In this document: positions 12,046-24,202 of the stretch, piece by piece
Numbering within the stretch: position 1 is the first letter of the stretch
How the letters are laid out: each line of letters opens with the position of its first letter
DNA from: Dryomyza anilis
Lineage: Eukaryota > Arthropoda > Insecta > Diptera > Dryomyzidae
Reading direction: 5' to 3'
DNA: 64,000 bases
Assembly (NCBI GenBank): GCA_951804985.1
Contig: OX638133.1
Location: forward strand, 28,984,963 to 29,048,962
Position numbers and translations under genes: made by a program
Notes under the pieces: generated by a model
Told to the model about the DNA's origin: nothing
Databases searched by the model: none
Seen by the model: the letters and a program-made list of their open reading frames with translations, nothing else

Positions 12046-12912
12046 CGAGGTGGCGGAGAACAATTTGTTTGTCAATAAAAAATTATCTGAAAATTGTAAC
12101 AGCACACAGAGAAATAATATTGTTGCGACATGATTGCGACATGATTGCGACAACCATGCTATGGTCTTTGCAATCATACATGCTTGTCACAATCAAAGTA
12201 TAGTATTTTTAATTTTATTTCAACCATAATATAGTCACTAAACTCATATAATAGTAGACGATTTATTATAATATGATTGTATTTCTGAAAGACCAAAATA
12301 TTGTTGATAAGAACCATTTTATGATTATGATAAAGACAGCCACGAACAAAGTATGGTCAATACCAATCATACCATGATATTGACTGATCATAATATAGTA
12401 ATTTATTATTTACAACCATATAATTCTCACTTACTGGCATTTTTTACTCTCTCTTACTCACTTTGATGTTGGCTATGGCGGTGTGTAGTCGAGTTTTTTT
12501 TTTGTCTTGACAAAGTGTCTTTTAATGTTTAAAACATCATATTAAAAAAAAAACATATATCCGAAAGTTAAAACGTTAAACAAATGCCTATAAATAACAT
12601 TAATTGCTCGTATTTAATACAAATGTGATTAATCGTGTGCTCGCGTTGTCAACTTCATGACGGTGACGCTGTACTTTACACGAAAGTTCTTGTCCACGAT
12701 AAAACTCGAACGAAGCTGTCCGGAAATTGCAAGCACAACTTCGCACAGAGTATAGCTTCACGGAGTTTGCTAAATTGTGTCCTTTAATTAAAAATATATA
12801 CTATATAATAAAAAATGTAGATAAAATAATCATTAATTAAACATGTGTATTATTTATAATTTTTTTCAATCTGCTTCTTCAGGAATTTAGGATAATCATA
12901 ATATCGTCACTG

Positions 12913-13889
12913 TCATGGCAAAGGGGCGAATGTGCATTTTTAAAAATGTTGGGAAATCAAATTTTAAAGTTGGAAGTGCTTTAAAAATTAGTAAAATTCA
13001 AAATACTTTTTTCATTATTTTCTGTTATTTTGGTTTATTTGTCAGGTATTATAAAGTATGTATAATATCTTTAGATTTGGAGACTATATCCTGATCAAAA
13101 CGAAAATATTTTGGTTTTTTATGCTATAACTTTTTATTAACGCAAGATAAAATAGTAATGAAAAGGCATTATTTGGTTGATTTTAATGCACCTATCTATT
13201 GACATCATTAATTAAAAATATTTTGTCAAACATTAATTTGCCATTTGTTATTAGCAGGAAAAATGTTTGGAAAAATATTTTTAAATAATGATGCCGATCT
13301 ATAGGTGCTTTAAAAAGAAATAATTAATACCTCTACACCACTATTTTATATTGCACCAATAAAAAATTATAGTAAAAATAAACCAAGAAATTGTAAAAAA
13401 AAATCTTGTCATGCCAAAAGGGCGAATATTTTCGTTTTTTCTGCTTAACTATTTAATGGTACTAGATAAAATAGTGATATAAAGGCAATTATTGTTTATT
13501 TTCAATGCACCTATCGATCTGCATTATTTATTACAAATATGTTGCCAAAAAAAAAATTCCTGCAAATAACAAATGGTAAATTAATGTTTGGCAAAATATG
13601 TTTAATAAATGATGCAGATGGATAGCTGTTTTAAAAACAAACAAAATGCCTATTTTATCTTATACCAATAAAAATATATGGCGAAAAAACGAAAAGATTC
13701 GCCCTTTTGGCATGACAAGATTTTCCATTTTTCAAATTCATCCTTTTGGTTTTGTCTTTTGTGGCTAGAAATATCCAACAAAATGACACGAGATTTTGGG
13801 ACAGCATACTTGAGGATAAACTACATTCAAAAATGTAAAAAAACGCAAATATCAAAAATTGTACATTTCAATGCACCCCTTTGGCATGA
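12913..13889. repeat. Foldback repeat inside the composite element
   Basis: TCATGGCAAAGGGGCGAATG at 12913 pairs with the reverse complement of the sequence ending at 13889 (TCATGCCAAAGGGGTGCATT). The interior shows further related inverted blocks (for example around 13170-13260 and 13490-13610). Short ORFs here are by-products. Confidence 0.55.
13401..13723. repeat. Inner inverted-repeat element, 27 bp perfect arms
   Basis: The 27 bp at 13401-13427 are the exact reverse complement of 13697-13723 (core TTGTCATGCCAAAAGGGCGA). The 323 bp element is nested in the 12913-13889 foldback and has the same kind of ends, so it may be a younger copy of the same family. Confidence 0.65.
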
Positions 13890-13964
13890 TAGGGCCGATA
13901 TAATAATATGATCACTGGTCACGTAGGACCATAGTATGGTTGTAAGAAATCGAATTACGATTAC

Positions 13965-14175
13965 TGACAACCTTAGTATGGTTGTGTGGAATCATACTAT
14001 GGTCACTGACAATCATAGTATGGTCACTCACAACCATACTATGGTCACTGACAACCATACTATGGTTACTGACAACCATAGTATGGTTGTGTGAAATCGG
14101 CGTATGGTCACTGAAGATGGTTGGTATGGTTGTAGAAAATCATACTATTGCCACTGAGGATCATGTTATGGTAAG
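13965..14175. repeat. Tandem palindromic ACCATACTATGGT repeats
   Basis: At least six units of about 20 bp alternate CAACCATA, TATGGT and CACTGAC, many self-complementary. They could fold as serial hairpins. A short ORF (13982-14200) is created by the repeat. Related fragments lie at 12150-12430, 19440-19520 and near 42400. Confidence 0.7.
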
Positions 14176-15582
14176 CAATATTAATAATAATAGAGTTTAG
14201 CTACTACAGCTAGCTATTTCGCACTTTCTCAAACATAAGGTTTAACACTAAGCCAGGAACGTACTCGGTACAGATGTTTTTTTTTTAATGTATTGATATA
14301 ATATAAAATATTTTATTTTCTCACAGCTAATACCAAGAGAGTTTTTATGCTAGTGAAAACATTATCTGGAAATATTTACCAATTATTTGGCTCGGACAAT
14401 TCACAACATGTATTTTATATACATCACAAATTAATAATATTTTTATTATACAATATAGAATATTAGTAAATGCGTCGCAGATTACTTTTAAGAGTTAATT
14501 TGGACGTAGAGAGATTGAAAAAAGAACAGTTGTTTGCAAAGGTACACATGCGATTAAAAGGAGCACCTGTACCATAGTTTGTTCTATTAAAAGGTACATA
14601 AAAAATATTAGTATTAGTACGAATACTTCTACGATTGTCATTGATTTTAAAATAGTTTAAGAGCTCAGGAGAATCTATTATTCCTGTAGATAGCTGATGT
14701 ATATATACAATATCTGCATTTTTTTCTCCTTACTTCTAAGGGTTGCAATCCTATTAAGATCAAACGATCTGAATAAGGTGGTAGATTATTATGATCTACC
14801 CAATTAAAATGGTATAATCCAAATCTAACGAACCTTTTTTGAATTCTTTCAATTCGGCTAATATGAGATTTATACATTGGAGACCAGACATGAGAAGCAT
14901 ATTCAAGGTGTGGTCGCACCAATGTTGTATATAATGTTTGTGTCACTAATGTGTTGTTGAATTCTTTGGCCCAACGTTTTATAAATCCCAGCATTGCAGA
15001 TGCTTTACTGCAAATTGTATCAATATGAACATTAAAAGTCAGCTTATCATCAAAGACTATGCCAAGATCCTTAATAAAGTCAGCTCGGTGTAGAGTTTGA
15101 TTAGAAATTCTGTAATTGAAACATAGTTTTGATCTTTTTCGAGTAAATGACACTGTTTGGTATTTGCTTGCATTTAATATTAAGCTGTTTTTTTGACACC
15201 AAACTTCAAAGGACTTCAGATCATCCTGAAGTAATTCACAATCGTCCTCTTTTTTTATTTCTTTATACAGTTTCATATCGTCAGCATATATGAGCAAACG
15301 AGAACTGGTGATGCTATGTGATACATCATTTATGGCCAATATGAATAATAGAGGTCCTAAGTGACTACCCTGGGGCACACCAGATGTTGCGATAAAGGTA
15401 GATGATAAGCAGCCACGAAAACGTATTTGATAAGAGCGTGTATTCAGATAAGATTCCACCCAGTCTATAAAATACTGAGGAAACCCTAGCAGTTTCAATT
15501 TAAATATAATTAGTTTATGTGAAAGTTTATCAAAAGCCTTACTGAAATCAGTGTAAATGCAATCAACTTGGTTTCGTGATTC

Positions 15583-17735
15583 CAGAGATGGGACTTTGTA
15601 ATTGAGAATTGATTTTGAATTGAATTGAGCAAAACAAATTCTATTTCAAAAATAAAAAATTAGAATTGAAGCAAAGTAATTCACTTCAAAAAAAATATAA
15701 ATAAATTTGAAATTTTATTTCAATTCAAATTTGTTTTGAAATAAATTGAACAAAGTATTTCAAATTAAAAAAATTTGAATTATAAATACTCAATTCAACT
15801 TATTGCTTAGAAATACTCAATGCCATCAAAAAATTTATGAATTGAATTAATTTAAATTGAATTGAATTTATTTGAATTAATTTGAGTTTTAGCAGAGCTC
15901 CCTGCAGTAAAAGTTCAAGTGGTGATAATTTCCATGTGAAATTCGCACTCCGATGCATCATTGGACATTTTTGGTTGAAATTGTTCCAATGTACACAGTT
16001 TCACATCCTGATGCGTCATTGGAAGTTTTTGGGTGCATCTGTTCAAATGGACAGAGATTACATTCAAGTACGTCATTGGAATTTTATGTGCGTCTGTTCC
16101 AATGGGCATAGATTCACAGCCAAGTGCGTCATTGAAACATTTGTGGATGAATCTGTTCCAGTGGGATTACAGAAGCCCACAAGTGCGTCATTGGAACTTT
16201 TTTGGATGGATCTGTTCCAGTGAGATTACAGAAGCACACAAGTGCGTAATTGAAACTTTTTTGGATGAATCTGTTCCAGTGGGATTACGGAAGCACCCAA
16301 GTGCGACATCGAAACTTTTTTGGATGGACTGTTCCAGTGAGATTATAAAAGCACCTAAGTGCGTAATTGGAACTTTTTTGGATGAATCTGTTCCAGTGAG
16401 ATTACAGAATCACCCAAATGCGACATTGGAACTTTTTTGGATGGATCTGTTCCAGTGAGATTACAGAAGTACCCAAGTGCGTCATTGGAACTTTTTTGGA
16501 TTTGTTCCATTGAGATTACACAAGCACCCAAGTGCGTAAGTGGAACTATTTTGGATGAATCTTTTCCAGTGGGATTACAGAAACACCCAAGTGCGTCATT
16601 GGAACTTTTTTGGATGGATCTGTTCCAGTGAGATTACAGAAGTATCCAAGTGCGTCATTGCACTTTTTTTTGGAACATTGGATCCATTGGGATTTGGCCA
16701 GAATCCAAGTGCGTCATTGGACATTTTTTTAGACAAATTGGTTCCATTGGGATTTGGCCAGAACCCAACTGCGTCATCGGACTTTTTTTTTAAGAAAATG
16801 GTTCCATTGGGATTTGGCCAGAACCCGCTTGCGTCATTGGGCATTTTTTTTTTGGACAAATTCGTTCCATTGGGAATTGGCCAGAACCCAACTGCGTCAT
16901 TGGACATTTTTTTTTTGGACAAATTGGTTCCATTGGGATTTTGCCAGAACCCGCTTGCGTCATTGGACATTTTTTTGGACAAATAGGTTCCATTCGGATT
17001 TGGCCAGAATCCGCTTGCGTTATTGGACATTTTTTTGGAACAATTGGACGCAGTTGGGTTCTGCCCAAATCCCAATGGAACCATTTTCTTAAAAAAAAGT
17101 CCAATGGCGCAGTTGGGTTCTGGCCAATTCCCAATGGAACTAATTTGTCCAAAAAAATGCCCAATGACGCACTTGGGTTCTGGCCAAATCCCAATGGAAC
17201 CTATTTGTCCAAAAAAAATCCCAATGACGCAGTTGGGTTCTGGCAAAATCCCAATGGAACCTATTTGTCCAAAAAAATGTCCAATGACGCAGTTGGGTTC
17301 TGGATGCGAATCTATGCCCCTTAAAACAGATTCAAATATGCTGGCCCCGGGTGCAACAGATTTACCGAAAAATATCCCATGATGCATCTGGATGCAATTC
17401 TGTGCCATTGAAATACATTCAAGCCAAAATGTGGTGCGTGCCACTTCAATATCAATGCTTTTGTATTTTAAATAGAATTGATCAATTCCAATTCATGTTT
17501 GTTGAATTGAAATTAGTCAATGCCAATTTCAAAAATTTGAATTGAATTGAATAAAAGTATTTCATTTCAAATTTTTTTGAATTGGAATTTGTTTACTCAA
17601 TTCAAATGAAATATTTTTCGAATTGAAATACTTTTTTCAAATGCCATTTAAATAAATAGAAATGAAATTATTTGAAAGCAATTTCAATTCATGAACAAAT
17701 TTAATTTGAAAAATAATGAATTAGTCCCGTCTCTG
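15583..17735. mobile_element. Non-autonomous hAT-type element with internal minisatellite
   Basis: The ends are CAGAGATGGGACT and AGTCCCGTCTCTG, inverted copies with one mismatch. The 8 bp CGTGATTC directly flanks both (15575-15582 and 17736-17743). An 8 bp duplication and CAG-type ends are hallmarks of the hAT superfamily. Beside the ends lie zones of TTCAATT/AATTGAA repeats (about 15600-15890 and 17460-17720). The core is a 60 bp minisatellite. There is no transposase; long ORFs in the core arise because the period is a multiple of three. Confidence 0.85.
16060..17310. repeat. 60 bp minisatellite with an internal orientation switch
   Basis: Units of about 60 bp (GTGCGTCATTGGAAC ... GTTCCAGTGAGATTAC) run from about 16060 to 16680. 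A variant with TTGGGATTTGGCCAGAA runs to about 17040. From about 17041 to 17300 the same variant runs in the opposite direction (CGCAGTTGGGTTCTGGCC). The two arms could form a hairpin with arms of about 260 bp or more. Confidence 0.85.
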
Positions 17736-19538
17736 CGTGATTCAATTGAACGTAGACTAAAGCTAGTAAAGTCCAGGAGATTAGAGACAGTTGATCTACT
17801 ATTTACAAAGCCATGTTGACGGGTGTCAATAATATCATGGCAATGTTTTTTAATGGAATGATAAACCATACGTTCGAAAAGTTTAGGAATACAAGATAAT
17901 TTTGCGATTGGTCGATAGTTATTGACGTCTGTTTTGCAGCCCTTTTTAAATACTGGAGATATAAAAGATGATTTCCATAAGTGAGGAAAACAACTTTCAG
18001 AAAGAGATTTATGAAAAAAGAAGGCCAATGGTTTGCATAAGGAAGAACTGCATTTTTTTAGTAATATTGGTGGAATACCATCAGGACCAGCGTTAGTATC
18101 TTCTTCTAATTGGCACATTTCTTCGAAAATAAGCTCAGGCGGAAGTATAATTGTTCCAAGGGACGTTTTAGGTAAAGATCCACCGTAATTAAAATAATTT
18201 AAATCTGGACTAAAATAGTCAGTACTAAATGATTTTCGAAAAAGATTGGCAAACAGTCCACATATTATATTAGGATCGTTTGTTAGTCCGTTATCCGATT
18301 TAAAAGAAGCGGGAAAACCATCACTCTTTTTTTTCAAATTGATGAAAGACCAGAATTTATTTGGATCTCCTAACAGTTTTAAATTCATTTGTATCAAATA
18401 ATCGCTGTAAAGACTGGCACAGAGGTTATTGAAATTCTCTGCAAGTCTACTATAGTTGTGTAGATCATCGGTATTTTGGGATCGAATATACTTATTTCTT
18501 AAATGTTTTAGATCTTTGGTGTACCAAGGATAGAATGAAGATGAGATGCGCTTTTGTTCACTAGGAACAGAAAGTGAAATGCATTCAAACATAATTTTAT
18601 AAAAGTTTTCGGTAATTATATCCAAACTTTCAGAAAATATACAGGCGTTATGGTCATTAAATTTTAGATCAATTAATCTGTTCAAAAGATCATAATCAGC
18701 TTTTCTAAAATTAAAATAGAGCTGATCTTCCGTCACTAGGTCAGGAATTACTTCATCCGCTTGGTAAGCTATACCAAGAGGAGGATGGTAGTTATCAATA
18801 TTAGATAAAGAGTAATTGGCATTTGAAACTATTATTTTTGATGAATCTGTCGTGAAAACTAAATCCAATTGTTTGTGTTGGTGATTTTTTATACAACTAA
18901 CTTGTTGTAAATCGGAACAGATTGCGTCAACAAAAAGTTGATCAAGTCGAGAGGAGATATGAGAAGCATTAAAAAAAGTTTCATCGTCAGATAGCGACCA
19001 AGATATATTAGGCAGATTAAAGTCACCCACCAAAATAATATCATCGCTGGGATTTAGATTACTTATAACAAATTCAATGGATTCATGAAGTGAGTCATAA
19101 ATCTCTATTGGACTGTTCGGAGGAATATAAGCATTGAGTATGTATAAAAATGCTTTATTATAACAAACTTTAACACAAATTAGTTCAAGATTGTTGTTAT
19201 TATACTTGGGAATCTCGAAAATATTACTAGAATTAGTTTTATTTATTGCGAGAAGGACTCCTCCTCCGACAACACTATCAATAGTACTGCATCTATCCTT
19301 ACGAAAAATTTCAAAGTTATTATCAAGCAGCTCAGCATTTGTATAACTTGGGTTTAGCCAGGTTTCAGTGAGTGCTATTATATCAAAATTAATACTCTGT
19401 GAACGTAAAAATAGTTCACGTTGTTGTCACTGAGGATCATATTAGACAAATTATATAATTTCCTACAACCATAACCCCAAATCATAGTATGATGCCTTTC
19501 AAATATAATCACCACAACCATGTTTTTTCTCTGCGTGC

Positions 19539-20530
19539 ATTATTGGTATTACGCAATGACCTTAATGAAAGTAAACTTTAAATACACTAAATTTGCCCAG
19601 TAACTGCCTACTTAATAACGATAAAACGTTTTTTTAGCATATTTCCAATTAAAATGATTAGCGTGATATGTTATTTGTTGTTATTTATGAATGGCTAATA
19701 AAAGACAAAGTTTAACAATATCTCTTATCGATTATATTTTTCTATGCAGGTATTGTATTATATATTTTTTTTATTATTAAGAAATGATAATAAGAAAATT
19801 ACAGACATTAGATTTTTGTTATGTTGAGAGATAAGAATTATAGAAATTATGATAATACAGCATATACACTGAGCAAAATTTAACATGTAAATCTTATCAT
19901 TCAGTTTTCAGTGCATAGTTTAAACTTTTCTACATTTTTAAAATTTATATAGTTCATAATCAAAACTGACGAATGTCGTTAAATTTTAGAGACAGTAAGT
20001 GCTAAATCATAAAAATAATATTACAGATTTGTGATATGTTGACTTTATGCGAAATTACATCTAATTTGAACTAAGTTTAATTTTAAAATTTTTAAATAAT
20101 AAATATCCAATTAGAAATGTAATAAAATTATGTAGTTATTTTCCATTCAAAACCAAGTACATCAATGTACACAGAAAAAAATATGTATGTAAATATAGCA
20201 AAAAATTTTAACAATACAATTAATTTTCAATTGATTTATCGTCAATTGATTTTAATTGAATTCATTAAATATTTAATCATATTAATTAATAAATTACCAG
20301 AAAATAAACCAAAGTTAAATCAATACCATTAAAATATTTGCTTAAACGACTATGAAATTAATTGTATTGATTAAATTGATTAATTAATTAACAGAAAAAA
20401 TAAAATGTTACTTCAATACAATTAAGTATTTGTTGAAATGACTATTGAATTAATTGCATTAACAAACCCCGTTGCTGAACACACGATTCGGCACTGCGTC
20501 GCGATGCGAGCTTGCAGAGAGACGGACAAA
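19539..20530. repeat. 1 kb dispersed repeat, copy 1
   Basis: This matches 21087-22045 along its length, and matches the split copies in units C (25690-26005 plus 27062-27575) and D (32775-33093 plus 34750-35270). It includes stretches of AATTAATT-type palindromes and CACAGAAAAAAATATGT. Its class is unknown and it encodes nothing recognisable. Confidence 0.65.
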
Positions 20531-20534
20531 CTTC

Positions 20535-20612
20535 CATACGGATATGCTCCTTCTGGATGTTAGAAGCGACGTACCATACTGAATATACCCTTTCACTCTT
20601 AGTGTAGGATAT
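20535..20612. repeat. Short fragment shared with the 62 kb inverted-repeat element
   Basis: CCTTCTGG.TGTTA and TATACCCTTTCACTCTTAGT-type sequence matches 62533-62600, so both derive from one dispersed family common in flies. Confidence 0.5.
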
Positions 20613-21086
20613 ATTAAGATAGTGCAATAGAATTAATTTTTGATTAAAAAAATTATATTGGGAGAAAAATGAAGTTTAAAAATAAATTGGTGGAAAAAAG
20701 TCAAATATATATAATATATAAAGTCATCAAATGGACATTTTATGAGCTATGATAAATTAATATTGTTGTTGTAATTTTCTTAAAAAATGATGATAATATA
20801 CTTTCTTGTATTGCTATCTAATTTTATTCCTGAAATCGTAATTCCAGATTTCTTGCAGTGTTTATTAAACAATTTCCTGTAACCTTGTCGGCAAAGATAG
20901 TACTTATCATCGAAGAGCAGAGGTCAGAATTGACCAACTTCGTATTCAAAAATCATAGATAGTATCATCAAAGACTAGAATTGGGAAGTGATGAACTTCG
21001 TATTCAGAAATTCGTAGACATTATCGATTCATAGTTAATTACTCGAAATGGCGTCTAAGAATTGGCAGACTTTTTAAAATCAGTGA

Positions 21087-22045
21087 TCATTATTGGTATT
21101 AGGCAAAGACCTTAATGAAAGTAAACTTTTAAAATACTAAACATGCCCAGTAACTGCCTACTTAATAACGATAACAACAATTTTGTAGCATATTTCCAAT
21201 TAAAATGATTAGCGTGATATGTTATTTGTTTGTATTATGTATGGCTATAAAGACAAAGTTAAACAACATCACTTATCGTTCTTTTTTTTCTATTATTAAA
21301 AAATGAAAACACTTCAAGAAAATTACAGACATTAGATTTTTATTATGTTGAGAGATAAGAATTATAGAAATTATGATAATACAGCATATACACTGAGCAA
21401 AATTTAACATGTAAATCATATAATTCAGTTTTCAGTGCTTAGTTTAAACTTTTCTACATTTTTAAAATGTATAACTGACGAATGTCGTTAAATTTTAGAG
21501 ACAGTAAGTGCTAAATCATACACTTATATTACAGATTTGTAATATGTTGACTTTATGTGAAATGGCATCTAATTTAAACTAAGTTTATTTTTTTAATAAT
21601 AAATATCTCATTAGAAATGTTATAAAATTATGTATTATTTTACATTCAAAACCAACTACATTAATGTACACGGAAAAAATATATGTGTTTAAATATAGCA
21701 ACAAATTTGGTCAATATAATTAATTTTAAATTGATTCATCGCTGATACAATCTTTAATTGAATTGATTAAATATTTAATCATATTAATTAATATGTTACC
21801 AGAAAATAAACAAAAAGGTACATCAATAGAATTAAAATATTTGCTGAAAGGACTATGGAATTAATTTTAATTAATTGTATTGATTAAATATTTAATCATC
21901 ATAATAAATAAATTAACAGAAAAAAAATGTTACATCAATACAATTAAATAATTTGTTGAAATGACTATTGAATTAATTGCATTAACAATCTCCGTTGCTG
22001 AGCACACGATGCGGCATGGCGTCACGATGCGAGCTTGCAGCGAAT
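21087..22045. repeat. 1 kb dispersed repeat, copy 2
   Basis: Second copy of the 19539-20530 repeat in the same orientation, ending at CATGGCGTCACGATGCGAGC. The piece between the copies (20640-21080) has no recognisable content. Right after copy 2, 22070-22118 is a short run of CTATTGG repeats, where the duplicated unit C begins. Confidence 0.65.
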
Positions 22046-22275
22046 GGACTTCTTGTTTGCTCGTTTGGCTCTATTGGCTCTATTGGCTATATTGGCTCTA
22101 TTGGCCGCTCTATTGGCCAGAATCAAAATGTACCTACTACACGTGTTTTGGCATTGTTAATATTGGTAAAATTTATTGGCAAAATCTGATTAAAAGTAAG
22201 TAACTGTGTCAATTCAAAGAATATTAAAAATGTTATACAACAATGGTAATTGCTGATAGTGAAACCATTTACAGC

Positions 22276-22282
22276 TATATAA
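22276..22282 (+). promoter_or_regulatory. TATA box of ligase gene C
   Basis: TATATAA lies 79 to 85 nt before the ATG. The identical context (ACAGCTATATAAGTTAAAC) sits before D at 29342, E at 37036 and, with small changes, F at 45049. Confidence 0.6.
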
Positions 22283-22360
22283 GTTAAACATTTGCAAATA
22301 TTAGTTTAGTTTACGATTGAGCTTTTTACGGTTTATTTGCGCGAAAATTAAAATTTTAAA

Positions 22361-24157
22361 ATGGCCGAAGATGTAGAGTACAATGGTGAAACAAAAATTT
22401 GGAAATCCTGCAAAAAACCGCAATTTGAATATGTGAATGAAACGATTGGTGAGATGTTTTTGAAAAATAGGCATTTTATCGAACCGACTAAAGTGATAGA
22501 GAGTCATTATGATACCGGTGTGGATCAAACCATGGCTGATATTCACAGGGATTCAGTGACGGTGGCCATCAATATGCGTGAACTTGGATTGAAACAGGGT
22601 GATGTTGTGCTATTCTATTCGAATAATAATGGCAAAATAACTGCCCTGACTTTGGGTTGTTATTTTATGGGTCTGCCCGTGAATTATTTTGAGACGAATT
22701 TTAACAGTGGTAAATATAAACATTTAAATAAATTTATATACCGAAAAATCTATTATGTTTCAATTAACTGCCATAATATTTTTCCTTAATTGTTTTATTT
22801 TTATTAAATAATCTTTATTGCTCCTGTAGAATATGAAAAATTTACACTTGAGCTGCTGTCCCCCACCATGATACTATTCCAGGAGGAGTACAGAACCAAT
22901 ATAGAGACAACTGTCAAGAATATAAACCTGCCAAATTTAAAACATTTGATTTCTATTGATGGAACCAGTGGATCTACAGTCGAATCCACACTATTCAAGT
23001 GCATTCCTCAAACACAGTTGGAAAGCTTTGCGGCACCCGCATTGGGCGATCCTCAGAAAGTAATCGCATCGTATTTACTTACCTCTGGTTCTACGGGCCT
23101 ACCAAAGGCGGTGGCCCTCAGTCACGCTTCAATGCAGCGAGGCATAATGAATCGTTTGGATATTTCAAAAGACAACATTACATCATCTTTTAGTCCCTTA
23201 CGTTGGATAACTCAATCGGTACTGATGTTAGTGTCGTTAATCTTAGGAATTCGAAGAGTGTGCGTTTTTAAGAATCCGACTGGTCCAATCGGACGCGAGA
23301 TAATACGCAGTAAACGTATAACCAATTTAATCTGTACGCCTACCCTATTACAAAATATACTACAGTCCTTGAATCAGAACAATGTAGATGCTTTGGACTC
23401 AGTGCAAACTATAATGGTGGTAGGCGAGGCGCCAACCCCAACTATTATGGAATTATTAGAAAAATTTGTACCTAACGTAGTTTTTGGCACTTGTTATGGC
23501 ATGACGGAAATGTGCGGTGCTATATCGATCAATGGTTATCTGGCGCAAGGTTTAGAATTGAAAATTTTTAATGACAATGGAGAGACGGTGGGTCCAATGA
23601 CAAAAGGTCAGCTGGTTGTACGTGCACCTGTGCCTACTATGGGTTACTTGAATATCGGCAGGGAGAAAGATTTTTACGAAGATGGTTTCTTTAATACTGG
23701 AGATTATGGTTATATGGATGATAACAATGTACTACATATGATATCGCGTTATAAGAATTTAGTTCGATGCAAAGATAATATTGTAAGTGTAAATAACATT
23801 ATTATGATATTGTTTTTAATAATTATTTTTCTACAGTTAATACCAAATTATGTGGAAGACTTAATCAGTGCCTTACCGGAGGTTTCCTCATCTATTTTAG
23901 TAGGCTACCAAAAATCTGCAACCGCAACTGAGGACACAGCCGCTTTATTTATTGTTTTAACGCCGGAGGCTGAGACCTCAACAGATATACTATATACAAA
24001 AATCAGAGAACTCTTGAAACATCAACTGAAATTGGAGCAAAATGATATTTTTGAAGATATACAAATAATCGAGAAATTGCCATTATCAAGCTGTGGCAAG
24101 GTAGAGAGAAGCGAACTGAAAAAATTAGCAACGCAGAATTTTCTGGCTCGTTCTTGA
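22361..24157 (+). CDS. Acyl-CoA synthetase of the luciferase/4CL family, array gene C
   Basis: Exons are 22361..22709, 22830..23782 and 23837..24157 (540 aa). Compared with A and B, seven residues are missing after the GIM(N) segment near residue 223. Motifs: TSGSTGLPK at 201-209, CYGMTE at 338-343 (Cys for the first Gly), NTGDYG near 405-410, SRYKN near 422-426, PLSSCGKVER with lysine 522. Intron 2 (54 nt) is in frame and stop-free, so a 429 aa ORF runs through it, but the aligned paralogs and the GT-AG borders show it is an intron. Its GVD-region (MCGAISINGY) and VVRAPVPTMGYLNIGREKD resemble F rather than D/E. The C-terminus ARS is not a clear peroxisomal signal. Confidence 0.88.
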
Positions 24158-24196
24158 GATGATTATTTGTATTAGTTTTTGTGGTCTGAAGGTCGG

Positions 24197-24202
24197 AATA
24201 AA
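24197..24202 (+). terminator. Candidate poly(A) signal of gene C
   Basis: AATAAA lies 40 nt after the stop; the same hexamer at the same distance follows D (31275) and E (38969). Confidence 0.6.

Larger units (their letters stand above)
14665..19420 (-). pseudogene. LINE ORF2: endonuclease and reverse transcriptase
   Basis: From 19420 downward the frame is open: FDIIALTETWLNPSY, then VGDFNLPNISW (endonuclease motifs), GPDGIPPILLKKC, FKKGCKTDVNNYRPIAKLS, to SLRSIES at 17744. The hAT insertion (15583-17735 plus one target copy) interrupts it. The frame resumes without loss at 15574 with DCIYTDFSKAFDKLSHK, SGVPQGSHLGPLLF and the YADD box (near 15280), ending near 14665. No other stops were found in the stretches I read, so the hAT insertion and the 5' truncation are the main lesions. 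Confidence 0.8.
14165..19427 (-). mobile_element. 5'-truncated non-LTR retrotransposon (LINE), split by a hAT element
   Basis: The 13 bp CACTGAGGATCAT occurs at 14152-14164 and at 19428-19440 and is best read as the target duplication. Reading the minus strand from 19427: AP-endonuclease part, then reverse transcriptase, then about 500 nt of 3' region. Without the hAT insert the LINE is about 3.1 kb. The endonuclease starts without its N-terminal end, so the copy is 5'-truncated, as is usual for LINEs. The type is jockey/CR1-like by motif style; I cannot fix the clade. Confidence 0.75.
12102..19538. mobile_element. Composite element with palindromic repeats, host of a nested LINE
   Basis: The left edge GCACACAGAGAAA and the right edge TTTCTCTGCGTGC are near-perfect inverted copies. 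Just inside both edges are repeats of the self-complementary ACCATACTATGGT type with CACTGA(C/G) spacers. Without the LINE insertion (14165-19427 plus target duplication) the element would be about 2.2 kb. No transposase is visible, so the class is unknown; it behaves like a foldback element or large MITE. The target duplication is not clear. Confidence 0.5.

Noticed and set aside
13982..14200. 72 aa ORF with LTTI(L/V)WSL repeats
   Set aside because: Made by the tandem palindromic ACCATACTATGGT repeat.
15882..17444. Several overlapping repeat-rich ORFs on both strands
   Set aside because: The 60 bp minisatellite has a period divisible by three, which keeps several frames open; the open frames on both strands have no motif.
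22868..24157. A 429 aa single-exon ligase ORF in genes C and D
   Set aside because: It reads through the 54 nt second intron, which has GT-AG borders and contains a stop in genes E and F.
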